Below, one piece after another: positions 42,101-49,530 of a stretch of 64,000 nt of DNA. Within the stretch, counting starts at the first letter, position 1, and each line of letters opens with the position of its first letter. This stretch comes from Brettanomyces bruxellensis (lineage: Eukaryota; Ascomycota; Pichiomycetes; Pichiales; Pichiaceae). The position numbers and the translations under genes are program-made. The stretch is from contig NC_054689.1 in assembly GCF_011074885.1 (NCBI RefSeq), positions 682,001-746,000 on the forward strand. Direction: 5' to 3'. Under the pieces are notes generated by a model. That model was not told the origin of the DNA. It worked only from the letters and a program-made list of their open reading frames with translations, and did not search any database.

Positions 42101-43109
42101 AAATGCACCATCGAGTCCTCCTGGCACTTCTAATTCTACTTTCTCTAACAGTACAAGTGGTGGGTCGAGCAGCTCACGCCCGGACACCAAATCGTCAAAT
42201 ACGTCCGGCGTGGACTATGCACAGTATTATCAGGGTCCTTTAGCACCGTCTTCTGGTGTAGAGAAGAAAGAAGGACCTTCCGCGGCTCAGGTGAACTTAC
42301 CAAAGTTGAAAATGTTCGAGTTTGTGCCAAACATGAAGTTGTCATACAACAGCAAGGGCGATCGTTTGAAGGCCAGAGGAGGATTCCGTCCGGAGCAGAT
42401 TGGTTCTCAGCGTGCATATGACCGGGAAATACGATTTGATGCTCGACAAACAGGCGGTTTAAAACCACAACTGCTCCAAACATACAGTAAACGGACAGGA
42501 GATCACAGCAAAATGCTTGTTTTCCGGATGGAGAAGCCCCAGGAGACAGTTGCGAGACATCGGCGTGAAGAAGAACGCAGAGCACGTGCTAAGACGAACT
42601 CAGAAAGTCTCGAAGATCAAAATCCGGCAGGTCCGTCTTCAGAGCAGATGGAAAACAGACGAAGACTAATCCGCGAGAAGGTTAATGAGGCATTTGGGAA
42701 ATGCGAACGTACAAACGATGGGCACTATGTGTGCTTCAAGTGCGGCAAGAACTTTGCGAAAAGAGGAAACGTGAAGAGACATCTGATTCTGCATCTCGAC
42801 GTTGATTTATATGACTGCATCTGTGGGAGAACCTTCCAGAGATCCGATAACTACAAGAGTCACTTTTTGAAGTGCAAGAAGAGACGTGAACTAGGGTTAC
42901 CGTTGAGTGTGGATGCAGATGACATGCAGGTGGTACCAAGAGGTAGACTTAGCAACTTAAAAGGTGAGATAGGTATAAGTGGAGACAGCACACCGGGTGT
43001 TACATCAAGTACACTTAACGCGATTTCCTCGCCTGACGCGTACAGTACTGACAGTCTCTCCACTTCCGATAACGCGAATATCTCTTCCAACGGCCCCAAT
43101 GTCGAGTAA
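39186..43109 (+). CDS. Large C2H2 zinc-finger protein with AT-hooks and LRR-like N-terminal half
   Basis: Encodes 1307 residues; not recognised as a named orthologue. Residues 1-130 form a helical region (ISDPGVIRKILNYLTISDLICIFL). About 200-640 shows leucine-rich-repeat-like periodicity with Cys/Asn at turns (LHYIDLSRCKF, IRSASFRNCSI, LSEICFYDCMI). About 652-682 is a dense AT-hook/basic block (RRRGPKPKVKRPVGRPRR), and another AT-hook-like KRPGRPCK is near 868. C2H2 fingers 1-2 lie at about 741-795 (YQCRFCKRSF, YVCPMCKKGF) and fingers 3-4 at about 1180-1230 (YVCFKCGKNF, then YDCICGRTF with a shortened CX1C knuckle). Ser-rich linkers separate the blocks. The finger and AT-hook parts imply a nuclear DNA-binding protein; the LRR-like half suggests protein binding. 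Linking these parts in one chain is unusual. Confidence 0.85.
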   Translation: MLKLFPARASLPEYIDKTAEYNGKHLLSALGTPAGRESTIASITEMLLNISDPGVIRKILNYLTISDLICIFLGIVGSAKSNDERFKVLIETVVLMLNSFPCVKLVDNEVACKNDPYSTSSLFADTDDYDSERVLDDDDDEIVFSESIKYQLSVKSIEYVRLLSHLETTHNTPKITFPLVEIKSRYLNAVSSFVEMTAGAIKIENSSLGILGPSSQLKNRLKVVTISGYENFHSLKEFNSIEKLIVYGNQVSVDDIRELIKSCHNLKQIYYKGRVAKFSDKMNCTGTETNIKTTYDLICLDRITPEIIDYCGDKNIIGLSEHIFTCNALSLNQNDTSGKPLERSIDLSVLLKSLPNLRKFQMNCLFEDGFISCACDSTILNSSLHYIDLSRCKFEGLGDFSGLPNIRSASFRNCSIDVKSISSLRRCRSLSEICFYDCMIYWNAALYLPPGVRQFVLHNIDVDQCKNILFASYTTETDTCDSSGAEMERLVGIDINSERSYLRIGCRNQLAIMKPGVVHSDIGKGKRGNSSNGNHTRRNNLKANPEVDVYLPESLTSISFVNYPNFESVDLAKIHGPQWSKIKEIDFLLYAYGNVWQKPLHLPNADSIRYKFHYVNVNTIGGERSELKPILSAESLDGLRSSTYSSEDEAKPRRRGRRRGPKPKVKRPVGRPRRRGRRPLRESTEDSEEIEVPIEDGKYVDRNVEDLSEFQKGYQGRRLPFPVAKHTAPPMATPEDPTKPYQCRFCKRSFDRRENFRRHSLIHTDYRPYVCPMCKKGFKRSDNLRSHMRVCHAANRSARVRDSAKRGRSKSREESVSATITDDSFRIISQPVQSSPAEKSFEETTAESPRKKLKLHRDHPSASPEGAERKRPGRPCKIKFEPTNLSLAISTPNPLLSKPKSSTVRIGGNCVQRLVKDKNSQLILKSIVPKDGDTSAQQQGEKPDAVSEKPFPEKEEKESHSIVPKLSNLLDSNAPSSPPGTSNSTFSNSTSGGSSSSRPDTKSSNTSGVDYAQYYQGPLAPSSGVEKKEGPSAAQVNLPKLKMFEFVPNMKLSYNSKGDRLKARGGFRPEQIGSQRAYDREIRFDARQTGGLKPQLLQTYSKRTGDHSKMLVFRMEKPQETVARHRREEERRARAKTNSESLEDQNPAGPSSEQMENRRRLIREKVNEAFGKCERTNDGHYVCFKCGKNFAKRGNVKRHLILHLDVDLYDCICGRTFQRSDNYKSHFLKCKKRRELGLPLSVDADDMQVVPRGRLSNLKGEIGISGDSTPGVTSSTLNAISSPDAYSTDSLSTSDNANISSNGPNVE

Positions 43110-43518
43110 GTGGGAAAGAAGACTGAAAAAAAATTGGATTTTGATTTTATCTACATTTCTATGTACTATTCCTGTACATTACTGTATTTTTTAGAACTAT
43201 TAGTTAAATACAAATGAGCATACAAAATTTGGTGTAGAGGAAGAGTAGCAGGGAAAGAGTGTGTAAGAGCTTTGAATTTATCTCTGGCTTTATTATTCTT
43301 CTGACAATTTATAAGGACCTCATTTGCTGAACGTGTGTGTGTCGGAACAATTAATTTAGTCAGTCTGCTTACTCATTATTAGATTTGCTGTTCAGTGTAA
43401 GGATGTGCGGAATTGAGTATTCTCTTCTGTCTTTTTCTTGTGAACTTCAAACAACGATTTGAAAAAAAAAGTAATTGCTGCAAGAACATACCGAAGAATC
43501 TATAATATCGATGAACAC
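43110..43518. other. Intergenic, upstream of glyoxalase II
   Basis: About 400 bases between two + strand genes. It contains an out-of-frame ATG at 43511, eight bases before the proposed glyoxalase II start. No other gene was seen. Confidence 0.5.
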
Positions 43519-44340
43519 ATGTCTGCTGCATCAATTGCTAGCTGCTTCTCGAAGATTTTTATACGGAAAATGCATGTCACGTATTTGCCTATGAGTTGGA
43601 GGTCGGGAGATAACTATTGCTATCTCCTAACTGATGAACCATCCAATAAGTCATGGTTGATTGATCCAGCATACCCTTCAGATATCATGGACTTTTTAAC
43701 GAAAAAGAATAAAACTGAGGTTACAGGAATAGTGAACACGCATCACCATTATGATCATGCTGGAGGAAACGGCAAATTGCTCTCTTCCATTTATAAAGGA
43801 GTTCCTGTTATTGGTGGCAAAGATTGTCCTTATGTGTCATATATTCCTTCCGATGAAGAAGTGATTCAATTGGGAAAGAATATAGAGATTACCGCGTACC
43901 ACACCCCTTGTCATACGCAAGACTCGATCTGCTATTATGCTAAAGACAAGAAAACGGGCGAAAAATGCGTTTTTACTGGCGACACTTTGTTTACATGCGG
44001 GTGTGGTAGATTTTTCGAAGGCACGGCCGATCAGATGATCAAAGCACTACAAAAGATAGCAGACCTACCTCCAGAAACTATCACGTACCCGGGTCACGAA
44101 TACACGGCTTCAGATGTGAAATTTGCAAAGACTGTGTACGGAGATTCGAATAAGGCGTTGAATAAGTTGGAAGAGTTTGCAGGTAAGCACGAGTTTACCA
44201 CAGGATTCTTCACAGTCAAGGATGAAAAAGCATTCAATCCATTTTTCAGATTGTCTGATGACGATGTGGTGAGGGCCACAGGTAAGAAAGATCCAGTTTC
44301 TGTGATGGCGGAATTGAGAGCTATGAAGGATTCCTTTTAA
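43519..44340 (+). CDS. GLO2: Hydroxyacylglutathione hydrolase (glyoxalase II)
   Basis: Encodes 273 residues from the ATG at 43519; the frame opens at 43459 but with TTG. It hydrolyses S-lactoylglutathione to D-lactate and glutathione, the second step of methylglyoxal detoxification. The metallo-beta-lactamase motif THHHYDH is at His75-His80, followed by TPCHTQDS, FTGDTLF, GCGRFFEG and the late GHEYT. The C-terminus (PFFRLSDDDV) is the glyoxalase II substrate region. The first residues (MSAASIASCFSKIFIRK) look like a mitochondrial presequence. An internal ATG at 43570 (MHVTYLPMSWRSGDNYCYLL) aligns with the usual cytosolic start, so the gene may give both forms. S. cerevisiae uses two genes (GLO2 cytosolic, GLO4 mitochondrial); which of them this matches best is open. 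Confidence 0.92.
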   Translation: MSAASIASCFSKIFIRKMHVTYLPMSWRSGDNYCYLLTDEPSNKSWLIDPAYPSDIMDFLTKKNKTEVTGIVNTHHHYDHAGGNGKLLSSIYKGVPVIGGKDCPYVSYIPSDEEVIQLGKNIEITAYHTPCHTQDSICYYAKDKKTGEKCVFTGDTLFTCGCGRFFEGTADQMIKALQKIADLPPETITYPGHEYTASDVKFAKTVYGDSNKALNKLEEFAGKHEFTTGFFTVKDEKAFNPFFRLSDDDVVRATGKKDPVSVMAELRAMKDSF

Positions 44341-44423
44341 GTAGTACTAGTCTATTGGTCATTATCATGATACTTTCATCAATTTATATGTCTGCGCATT
44401 TGTATAAAGAATGCTTAGTTTGA

Positions 44424-45416
44424 TTAAATTTGCTTAATTAACCTGATGAGGTTCTCCACACCTTGTGCTATCTCCTCATCATATCCCTTACCTGGGGTGA
44501 ACTTTGAGTGTGCAAAGTCAATATATTTGAGTTCGCTTAAGGGAGCATTCTGCTTGACTTCAGTTTCATCTTCCTCATCACTTTCACCGGCTACAGTCTC
44601 TTTTATTAATGCATCCTCGTGATTCTTCTGCTCCCATATCTGCTGATCATTTTCGTATACGAAAAGAAGCGATGAAGACACTGCTCGGAACTCTGTGTCT
44701 AGTATACAATTGTAGAACATCATCAATCTATTTGCGAAAGTTTGTATCATCTGATCCTGCGTGTCTTTAGAGAGCCTGTTATACCTAAAGAAAACTCGTA
44801 GTCCTTCAATTACCGTATCCGAGTTCAAATGTCGACCAAAGAACTTATTAAATGCAAGGTAACCATCATCTTGAATTTTGCATACGCTCTTCATTTCAAC
44901 TCCCGGAATATCCTCCGGAAGCTTTCCCGGAAAGTCATTGGCCATCTGCATACCACAAATTCTAAAAGACAAAGACCCACTCGTTGTAGTTCGTGAAACA
45001 TTCTTCATTCGTTCAACTTTATCTTTGCTCGCACTCTCGTCATACAATATTGACCCCAGCTTGATATCTAATATATTTGGCCTTGTAAATCCGTAAAGAA
45101 CATCTTGAAGGACTATGTATAGGCCATCTTCTTTTAGTCCGGGATTTACAGCTGGATTCGTGTCTATTTTCTCAATCGCTTCGTTTGCATATTTTCCATC
45201 CTTTTTCACGCCTGATGTCAGAGATCCATAACATATGGGTATCCAGTCAGTTATTACACTTCCAAGTGGTAAAGACTCATCAACGGATTCACGTGTTGCT
45301 CGAGTATAAAATTGTACTTCCTGTTTACTGGTAGGTTTGCAAAAAAGAGACCCGTCTTCTGTTTGCATGGGACCCTCATGTCCGGCTGCCTTGTGCTTAG
45401 CACTAATTAAAGGCAT
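44424..45416 (-). CDS. ARG82: Inositol polyphosphate multikinase Arg82/Ipk2
   Basis: Encodes 330 residues, near the 355 of S. cerevisiae Arg82. It phosphorylates inositol trisphosphate to the tetrakis- and pentakisphosphate in the nucleus and stabilises the ArgR/Mcm1 regulatory complex. The inositol-kinase signature PxxxDxKxG is at 113-121 (PNILDIKLG). The family's SSLL block is present (SSSLLFVYE), as is the metal-binding IDF near the end (YIDFAHSKFTPG). An acidic insert (about 275-290, GESDEEDETEV) fits the Asp-rich stretch by which Arg82 binds ArgR proteins. The ATG at 45416 precedes a conserved start (GHEGPMQTEDGSLFCKP). The assignment is secure. Confidence 0.95.
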   Translation of the reverse strand: MPLISAKHKAAGHEGPMQTEDGSLFCKPTSKQEVQFYTRATRESVDESLPLGSVITDWIPICYGSLTSGVKKDGKYANEAIEKIDTNPAVNPGLKEDGLYIVLQDVLYGFTRPNILDIKLGSILYDESASKDKVERMKNVSRTTTSGSLSFRICGMQMANDFPGKLPEDIPGVEMKSVCKIQDDGYLAFNKFFGRHLNSDTVIEGLRVFFRYNRLSKDTQDQMIQTFANRLMMFYNCILDTEFRAVSSSLLFVYENDQQIWEQKNHEDALIKETVAGESDEEDETEVKQNAPLSELKYIDFAHSKFTPGKGYDEEIAQGVENLIRLIKQI

Positions 45417-46380
45417 TCTTTAGATAGTATTTTGAACAATTACTATACTCCCCTTCAAGGATTGACCTAAAGCATTGCTTTAAATGCAAGATCTAATATA
45501 TATTGGTTACTCGATGCTCTAATCGGTAATTTTCAGATTTCTCACATCGCGCATAGTTAACCTGAAAGATTTACTTTCTCGAGACTTTTACTCTACACAA
45601 AAGCCACCTCTAAGTATGTATATGGTAATAAGCCCGCCAATATATTTTGGTTGACCTTTGCATTGAAAGCATTGAATTGTACTCAGATTTGAAGAAGGAA
45701 AATGGTATAAAACATATCCTTGTTTCGGGGTTAATCTTGCATGTATTCTTTACCTAACATTAGTCACATGAATGTTACTGGTGTATGGAGGCAAGCAGGC
45801 GAAATTTGAAAATGTATAGAGAGTAGTACGAGTTGTCTGATAGATGGTATACTGTTAACAGTCCCTACATGCTTTCTGTTTATGTCCCCTCAAATTTGAT
45901 TTAAGGCACACCAAAGTATAATTACAATAATTGTACATTTTTGCTGTTCAATACAGAAATATATTTGGTGGTAGTTATTTGTAGATACAAATATATCATA
46001 ATAGCGAATGATTTATAGCAAACTCATCTTTTCTGTTTTGTAAAAGTATGCAAATAAAGCAAACAAAGTGCTATTTTGAAAATTGTAAAATAACATAAAT
46101 AAAATGAAGGGAGTTAGTTGATTTTGTCACCTAAGAAATAGCTAAAATAGTAAAAATGAAAAAAGCATACAGCGCTTCGCCACGAATCCTTGCAACCTCA
46201 AAGTATGGTTTAGTTTCCAATTACAAATACTACTTTCTATTTCGTTTCGTGAAAGTTTAAAATTAAGTTCTAAATCTTAAAACAATTTATTTACAGTTTT
46301 CCAGGCGGCAAATGGTTATATTTGCTATGATATTATCTATTACGCAACGGGCAAATATACACTATTAGATATACACTGCA
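45417..46380. other. Intergenic between ARG82 and NOB1
   Basis: Nearly 1 kb, strongly AT-rich. It must hold the ARG82 promoter and the NOB1 3' end, both on the minus strand. No gene was seen. Confidence 0.5.
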
Positions 46381-47898
46381 TCATCTCTTCCTCCTACGCG
46401 GAGTGTTTGCATTTCTTCCCTTTCCGATAGAAACTTTGACAGATCTTAGATCACCATCAGCAAGAAATGGAGAAACAATGTTATCGGCCGAACCACCACC
46501 CACAAAGTTTTCCATGGCCTTCTCCATCTGCTTTCTTTGCCACTTGGCATTCTTTATTGCCTGCTGATATTCCTTTTGATCCTCTCTAAGATATATTTCC
46601 TCAATGTTCTCGTTACCTCTGTGTTGGAAACCTTTGCGGCCATACCTCTTTTGACTATTCTTCGATAAAGGTGAAGGCAGAGAATACACATTACCCCTTG
46701 TGTGCCACTGAAAGTTCTTCTTTAAATAAGCTTTAACTTCACCCGTTTTGGAATCAACGGAAACTGGACATCTCATCAACGTAGCACCTCCACAGTTTGG
46801 ACAGAAATGCTTTGGAGTACCATCTTTTGGCATAGGAACCATTGTGAAACAAGCATGACATCTGTACATATAGTTTCTCACCCTCTTTATTCTGAGACCG
46901 GACATGGCATCAAATAAATTCAACCCTAGTTGCAGTGCAACATTTTGAATGGCAAAATCACCTGTTGCCAATGCTGCTTTAACCTTTGATTCCTCCGCAC
47001 TGCCCAAATCTTCAACCTCGTTATTATCTTTCAATATCGTCTCATTTAAGTTTTCTGGTGTAATCCATTCACCATCATCTCCTGGGATGTTCGAATCTGT
47101 TTGATTTGCAGAAGTTTCTTCAGTATCGGATTTCTTCTCTGTTCTTTCCACAGCCTGAACAACATGCGAAGATGCCGATGCAGGTGAGTTTGACTCGTTT
47201 GGCACATCAATTATAAGCATATCTCTTGAAGCCTTATGTTTTCTGCCACCTCTCTTACGTTGCTTCTTCTTATAAACGTGCTTTTTACTCTTAACGGTTG
47301 TCCAACCGTCATCTTCAACTTGTCCCTCGGACTCCTTCTTTTGAGATATAGTAGACACATCACCCGCTTCTTCCTTAGATTTAGGTTCTGATTCAACTTG
47401 TTTAGGAACTAAATTTGGCGTTCTATCTTCTTCAACTACATTTTCTGTTTTCGTTTCAAGCACCGTTCCCTCTGGCTTCTCACTCACTATTGGTTTTGAA
47501 GCTTCCTTCGACAACTGTTCTTTTTCTGTTTGAAGATCTTTATTTCTTTGAGCACCAGGACTTTTTCTCAAATTACCATCGCCACCATTTAGATCACATT
47601 CTAACTCATATGTAAGTGCCAAAAGATGCACATCATTCATAGAAAGCACGGCGTAATCTCCGGTCAACTTGGCAAAGTCGGAAACTGCTTTAATAGATGA
47701 AGGCCTTGGCTGCCTAACCTTCAATTTGTCTGTCCATAATGGAAGCTTTGATCGCACATTTTCATCTCTCAACTCATGATACACACCTGGAGTAGTGAAA
47801 AAGTGGAATGCAAGTTGTTGTAATCGCACAGCAGGTTGGGTAATCAAAGGTCCTGCATCCAGAATTAAGGTATCCACTTTCTGTGAATCGTTAGACAT
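46381..47898 (-). CDS. NOB1: Nob1, PIN-domain endonuclease of 18S rRNA maturation
   Basis: Encodes 505 residues. It cuts 20S pre-rRNA at site D to form the 3' end of 18S rRNA in late cytoplasmic pre-40S particles. The PIN domain occupies the N-terminus, with a catalytic Asp14 in LILDAGPLI and the acidic residues of GDYAVLSMNDVHLLAL; a long charged linker interrupts it at about 110-285. The zinc ribbon is CHACFTMVP...HFCPNCGG (two CX2C pairs, about 350-375). The C-terminal region is basic (GKGRNANTPRRRKR). The gene shares a 286-base divergent promoter with SGT1 that contains an RRPE-like element on its strand. The assignment is secure. Confidence 0.96.
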   Translation of the reverse strand: MSNDSQKVDTLILDAGPLITQPAVRLQQLAFHFFTTPGVYHELRDENVRSKLPLWTDKLKVRQPRPSSIKAVSDFAKLTGDYAVLSMNDVHLLALTYELECDLNGGDGNLRKSPGAQRNKDLQTEKEQLSKEASKPIVSEKPEGTVLETKTENVVEEDRTPNLVPKQVESEPKSKEEAGDVSTISQKKESEGQVEDDGWTTVKSKKHVYKKKQRKRGGRKHKASRDMLIIDVPNESNSPASASSHVVQAVERTEKKSDTEETSANQTDSNIPGDDGEWITPENLNETILKDNNEVEDLGSAEESKVKAALATGDFAIQNVALQLGLNLFDAMSGLRIKRVRNYMYRCHACFTMVPMPKDGTPKHFCPNCGGATLMRCPVSVDSKTGEVKAYLKKNFQWHTRGNVYSLPSPLSKNSQKRYGRKGFQHRGNENIEEIYLREDQKEYQQAIKNAKWQRKQMEKAMENFVGGGSADNIVSPFLADGDLRSVKVSIGKGRNANTPRRRKR

Positions 47899-47990
47899 TG
47901 CTATTTTAACGTAAGGTACTTGAATATATGCTCTTCCTTAAATTATCATATAGAGCTAAACGTCCCGCAGGATAGATCATATAGATAGAT

Positions 47991-48000
47991 AAATTTTTCA
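47991..48000 (-). promoter_or_regulatory. RRPE-like element upstream of NOB1
   Basis: TGAAAAATTT on the minus strand, 93 bases before the NOB1 ATG, matches the ribosomal-RNA-processing element found before ribosome-biogenesis genes. Its function is inferred from the motif and target gene only. Confidence 0.4.
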
Positions 48001-48019
48001 CCAGAATATATTTGTAGGA

Positions 48020-48042
48020 TTTTTTTTTTTTTTTTTTTTTTT
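48020..48042 (+). repeat. 23-base T run in the NOB1/SGT1 divergent promoter
   Basis: An uninterrupted homopolymer, likely a nucleosome-depleting poly(dA:dT) element serving both genes. Confidence 0.7.
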
Positions 48043-48184
48043 CCCCTAGCCCTACCAAGCATGTGCTGAGGATATCTTACATAATCTTACAAAATATTAC
48101 AAGCACAAACATGTATCATTATTGATTAACACTCCAATACTTTCTTCGATCCATTTACCATTTATCATTGGAATAAATTGAAAG

Positions 48185-49348
48185 ATGGCAATTGAGAAAT
48201 TTATACAGAACGCCGAGCAAGCCTTGGAAGATAACAACTTTTTATCAGCGGACAAGTATATAAAAGATGTGTTGAATGAAAATCCAAAATCGTTGAAGGG
48301 GCATTTATTGAAATGCACTTCAGAATTACGTCAAAAGAAGGTTGAGGACTCACTTCAAACTTCATTAACGTTGATCCATCTTGCAAGGGAACGTGGCAAA
48401 AGGGACTACATTTGCATGGGATTATATCATGCGGCTCTGGCAGAATTTAAACTCAAAAGTTATAAGGATGCGTTTAAATTTGGAGTTTTGGCAAATAGCT
48501 ATGATAACACAAACAATGAGTTGTCAATCTTCCTAGGAATGGTTAAAAACAAATTAAAGAAGACCGAATCATTGACTGATGTTGCTTTAGATGACTTGGA
48601 GAAAAAAATACGGGCCACTAAAGAAGATGCTATAATACCAGAGACTTCAAGTAAGCAGGAGACTGTTCCGGCTCGAGACACTAAAAATACACAACCTGCA
48701 AAAAAGCAGGAAAGCACTTCCGTAAGACCAGAGCAGAAATTAAGGACAGACTGGTATGAAACTGGAAATACAATTGATATATCTTTGTATGTAAAACGCA
48801 TCGACAAAGAAAGTGTGAAAGTCGAGTTTAAAGATGAATCCTTAAGCGTACACTTCAAAACTTTTGATGGGCAGATTTTTGACTATGATATTGTAAAGCT
48901 TTACTCTACCATTGTGCCCCCTGAGTGCAGCTACATCGTGTTTGGAACAAAAATGGAATTATCCTTGATAAAGCAGGAAAAGATCAAATGGCCAAAGTTG
49001 GAGTACGAGGAAGGTGGAAGTAAAGCATTGAAGGAATTTCCTAAAAATCAGGCTGAAAAAGATCTAGAAGAAGCCACTCCTTCATATCCAACATCATCAA
49101 AGAAAAAAATTGATTGGTCTAAATTTGATGATAAGGACAATGATAAAGAGGAAGAAGGAGATCCAGCTCTGAAGTTTTTCCAATCTCTTTATGCTAATGC
49201 AGATGAAGACACAAAACGAGCAATGATGAAAAGTTATGTTGAAAGTAATGGAACTTCACTCAGTACCGACTGGTCTGAGGTCAAAAAGGGTAAAGTTAAA
49301 ACAGTTGCTCCTGATGGTGCAGAGGTCAAGGAATGGAGCAAAGAGTAA
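48185..49348 (+). CDS. SGT1: Sgt1, Hsp90/SCF co-chaperone
   Basis: Encodes 387 residues (S. cerevisiae Sgt1 has 395). Order of domains: N-terminal TPR repeats (about 1-125, EKFIQNAEQALEDNNFLSADKYI), a CS domain (about 185-275, RTDWYETGNTIDISLYVKRID...), and the C-terminal SGS domain (about 310-387, IDWSKFDDKD, then PALKFFQSLYANADEDTKRAMMKSYVESNGTSLSTDW). Sgt1 bridges Hsp90 and Skp1, and is needed for kinetochore (CBF3) assembly and SCF ubiquitin ligases. The assignment is secure. Confidence 0.97.
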   Translation: MAIEKFIQNAEQALEDNNFLSADKYIKDVLNENPKSLKGHLLKCTSELRQKKVEDSLQTSLTLIHLARERGKRDYICMGLYHAALAEFKLKSYKDAFKFGVLANSYDNTNNELSIFLGMVKNKLKKTESLTDVALDDLEKKIRATKEDAIIPETSSKQETVPARDTKNTQPAKKQESTSVRPEQKLRTDWYETGNTIDISLYVKRIDKESVKVEFKDESLSVHFKTFDGQIFDYDIVKLYSTIVPPECSYIVFGTKMELSLIKQEKIKWPKLEYEEGGSKALKEFPKNQAEKDLEEATPSYPTSSKKKIDWSKFDDKDNDKEEEGDPALKFFQSLYANADEDTKRAMMKSYVESNGTSLSTDWSEVKKGKVKTVAPDGAEVKEWSKE

Positions 49349-49530
49349 ATATGTATTAGATTTATCCCCATTGCATCAATGTCTGTATTTTATATACATG
49401 CATGTCTATCTTTAATCAGTCACTACTTTATGTAAATGTTTATTCTAGAAGTACACCTTAGCATTATAAATACAGCATCGGATCAGAATACAATATGGCA
49501 AATTACGTTATGACATCAAACAGCAAATTC

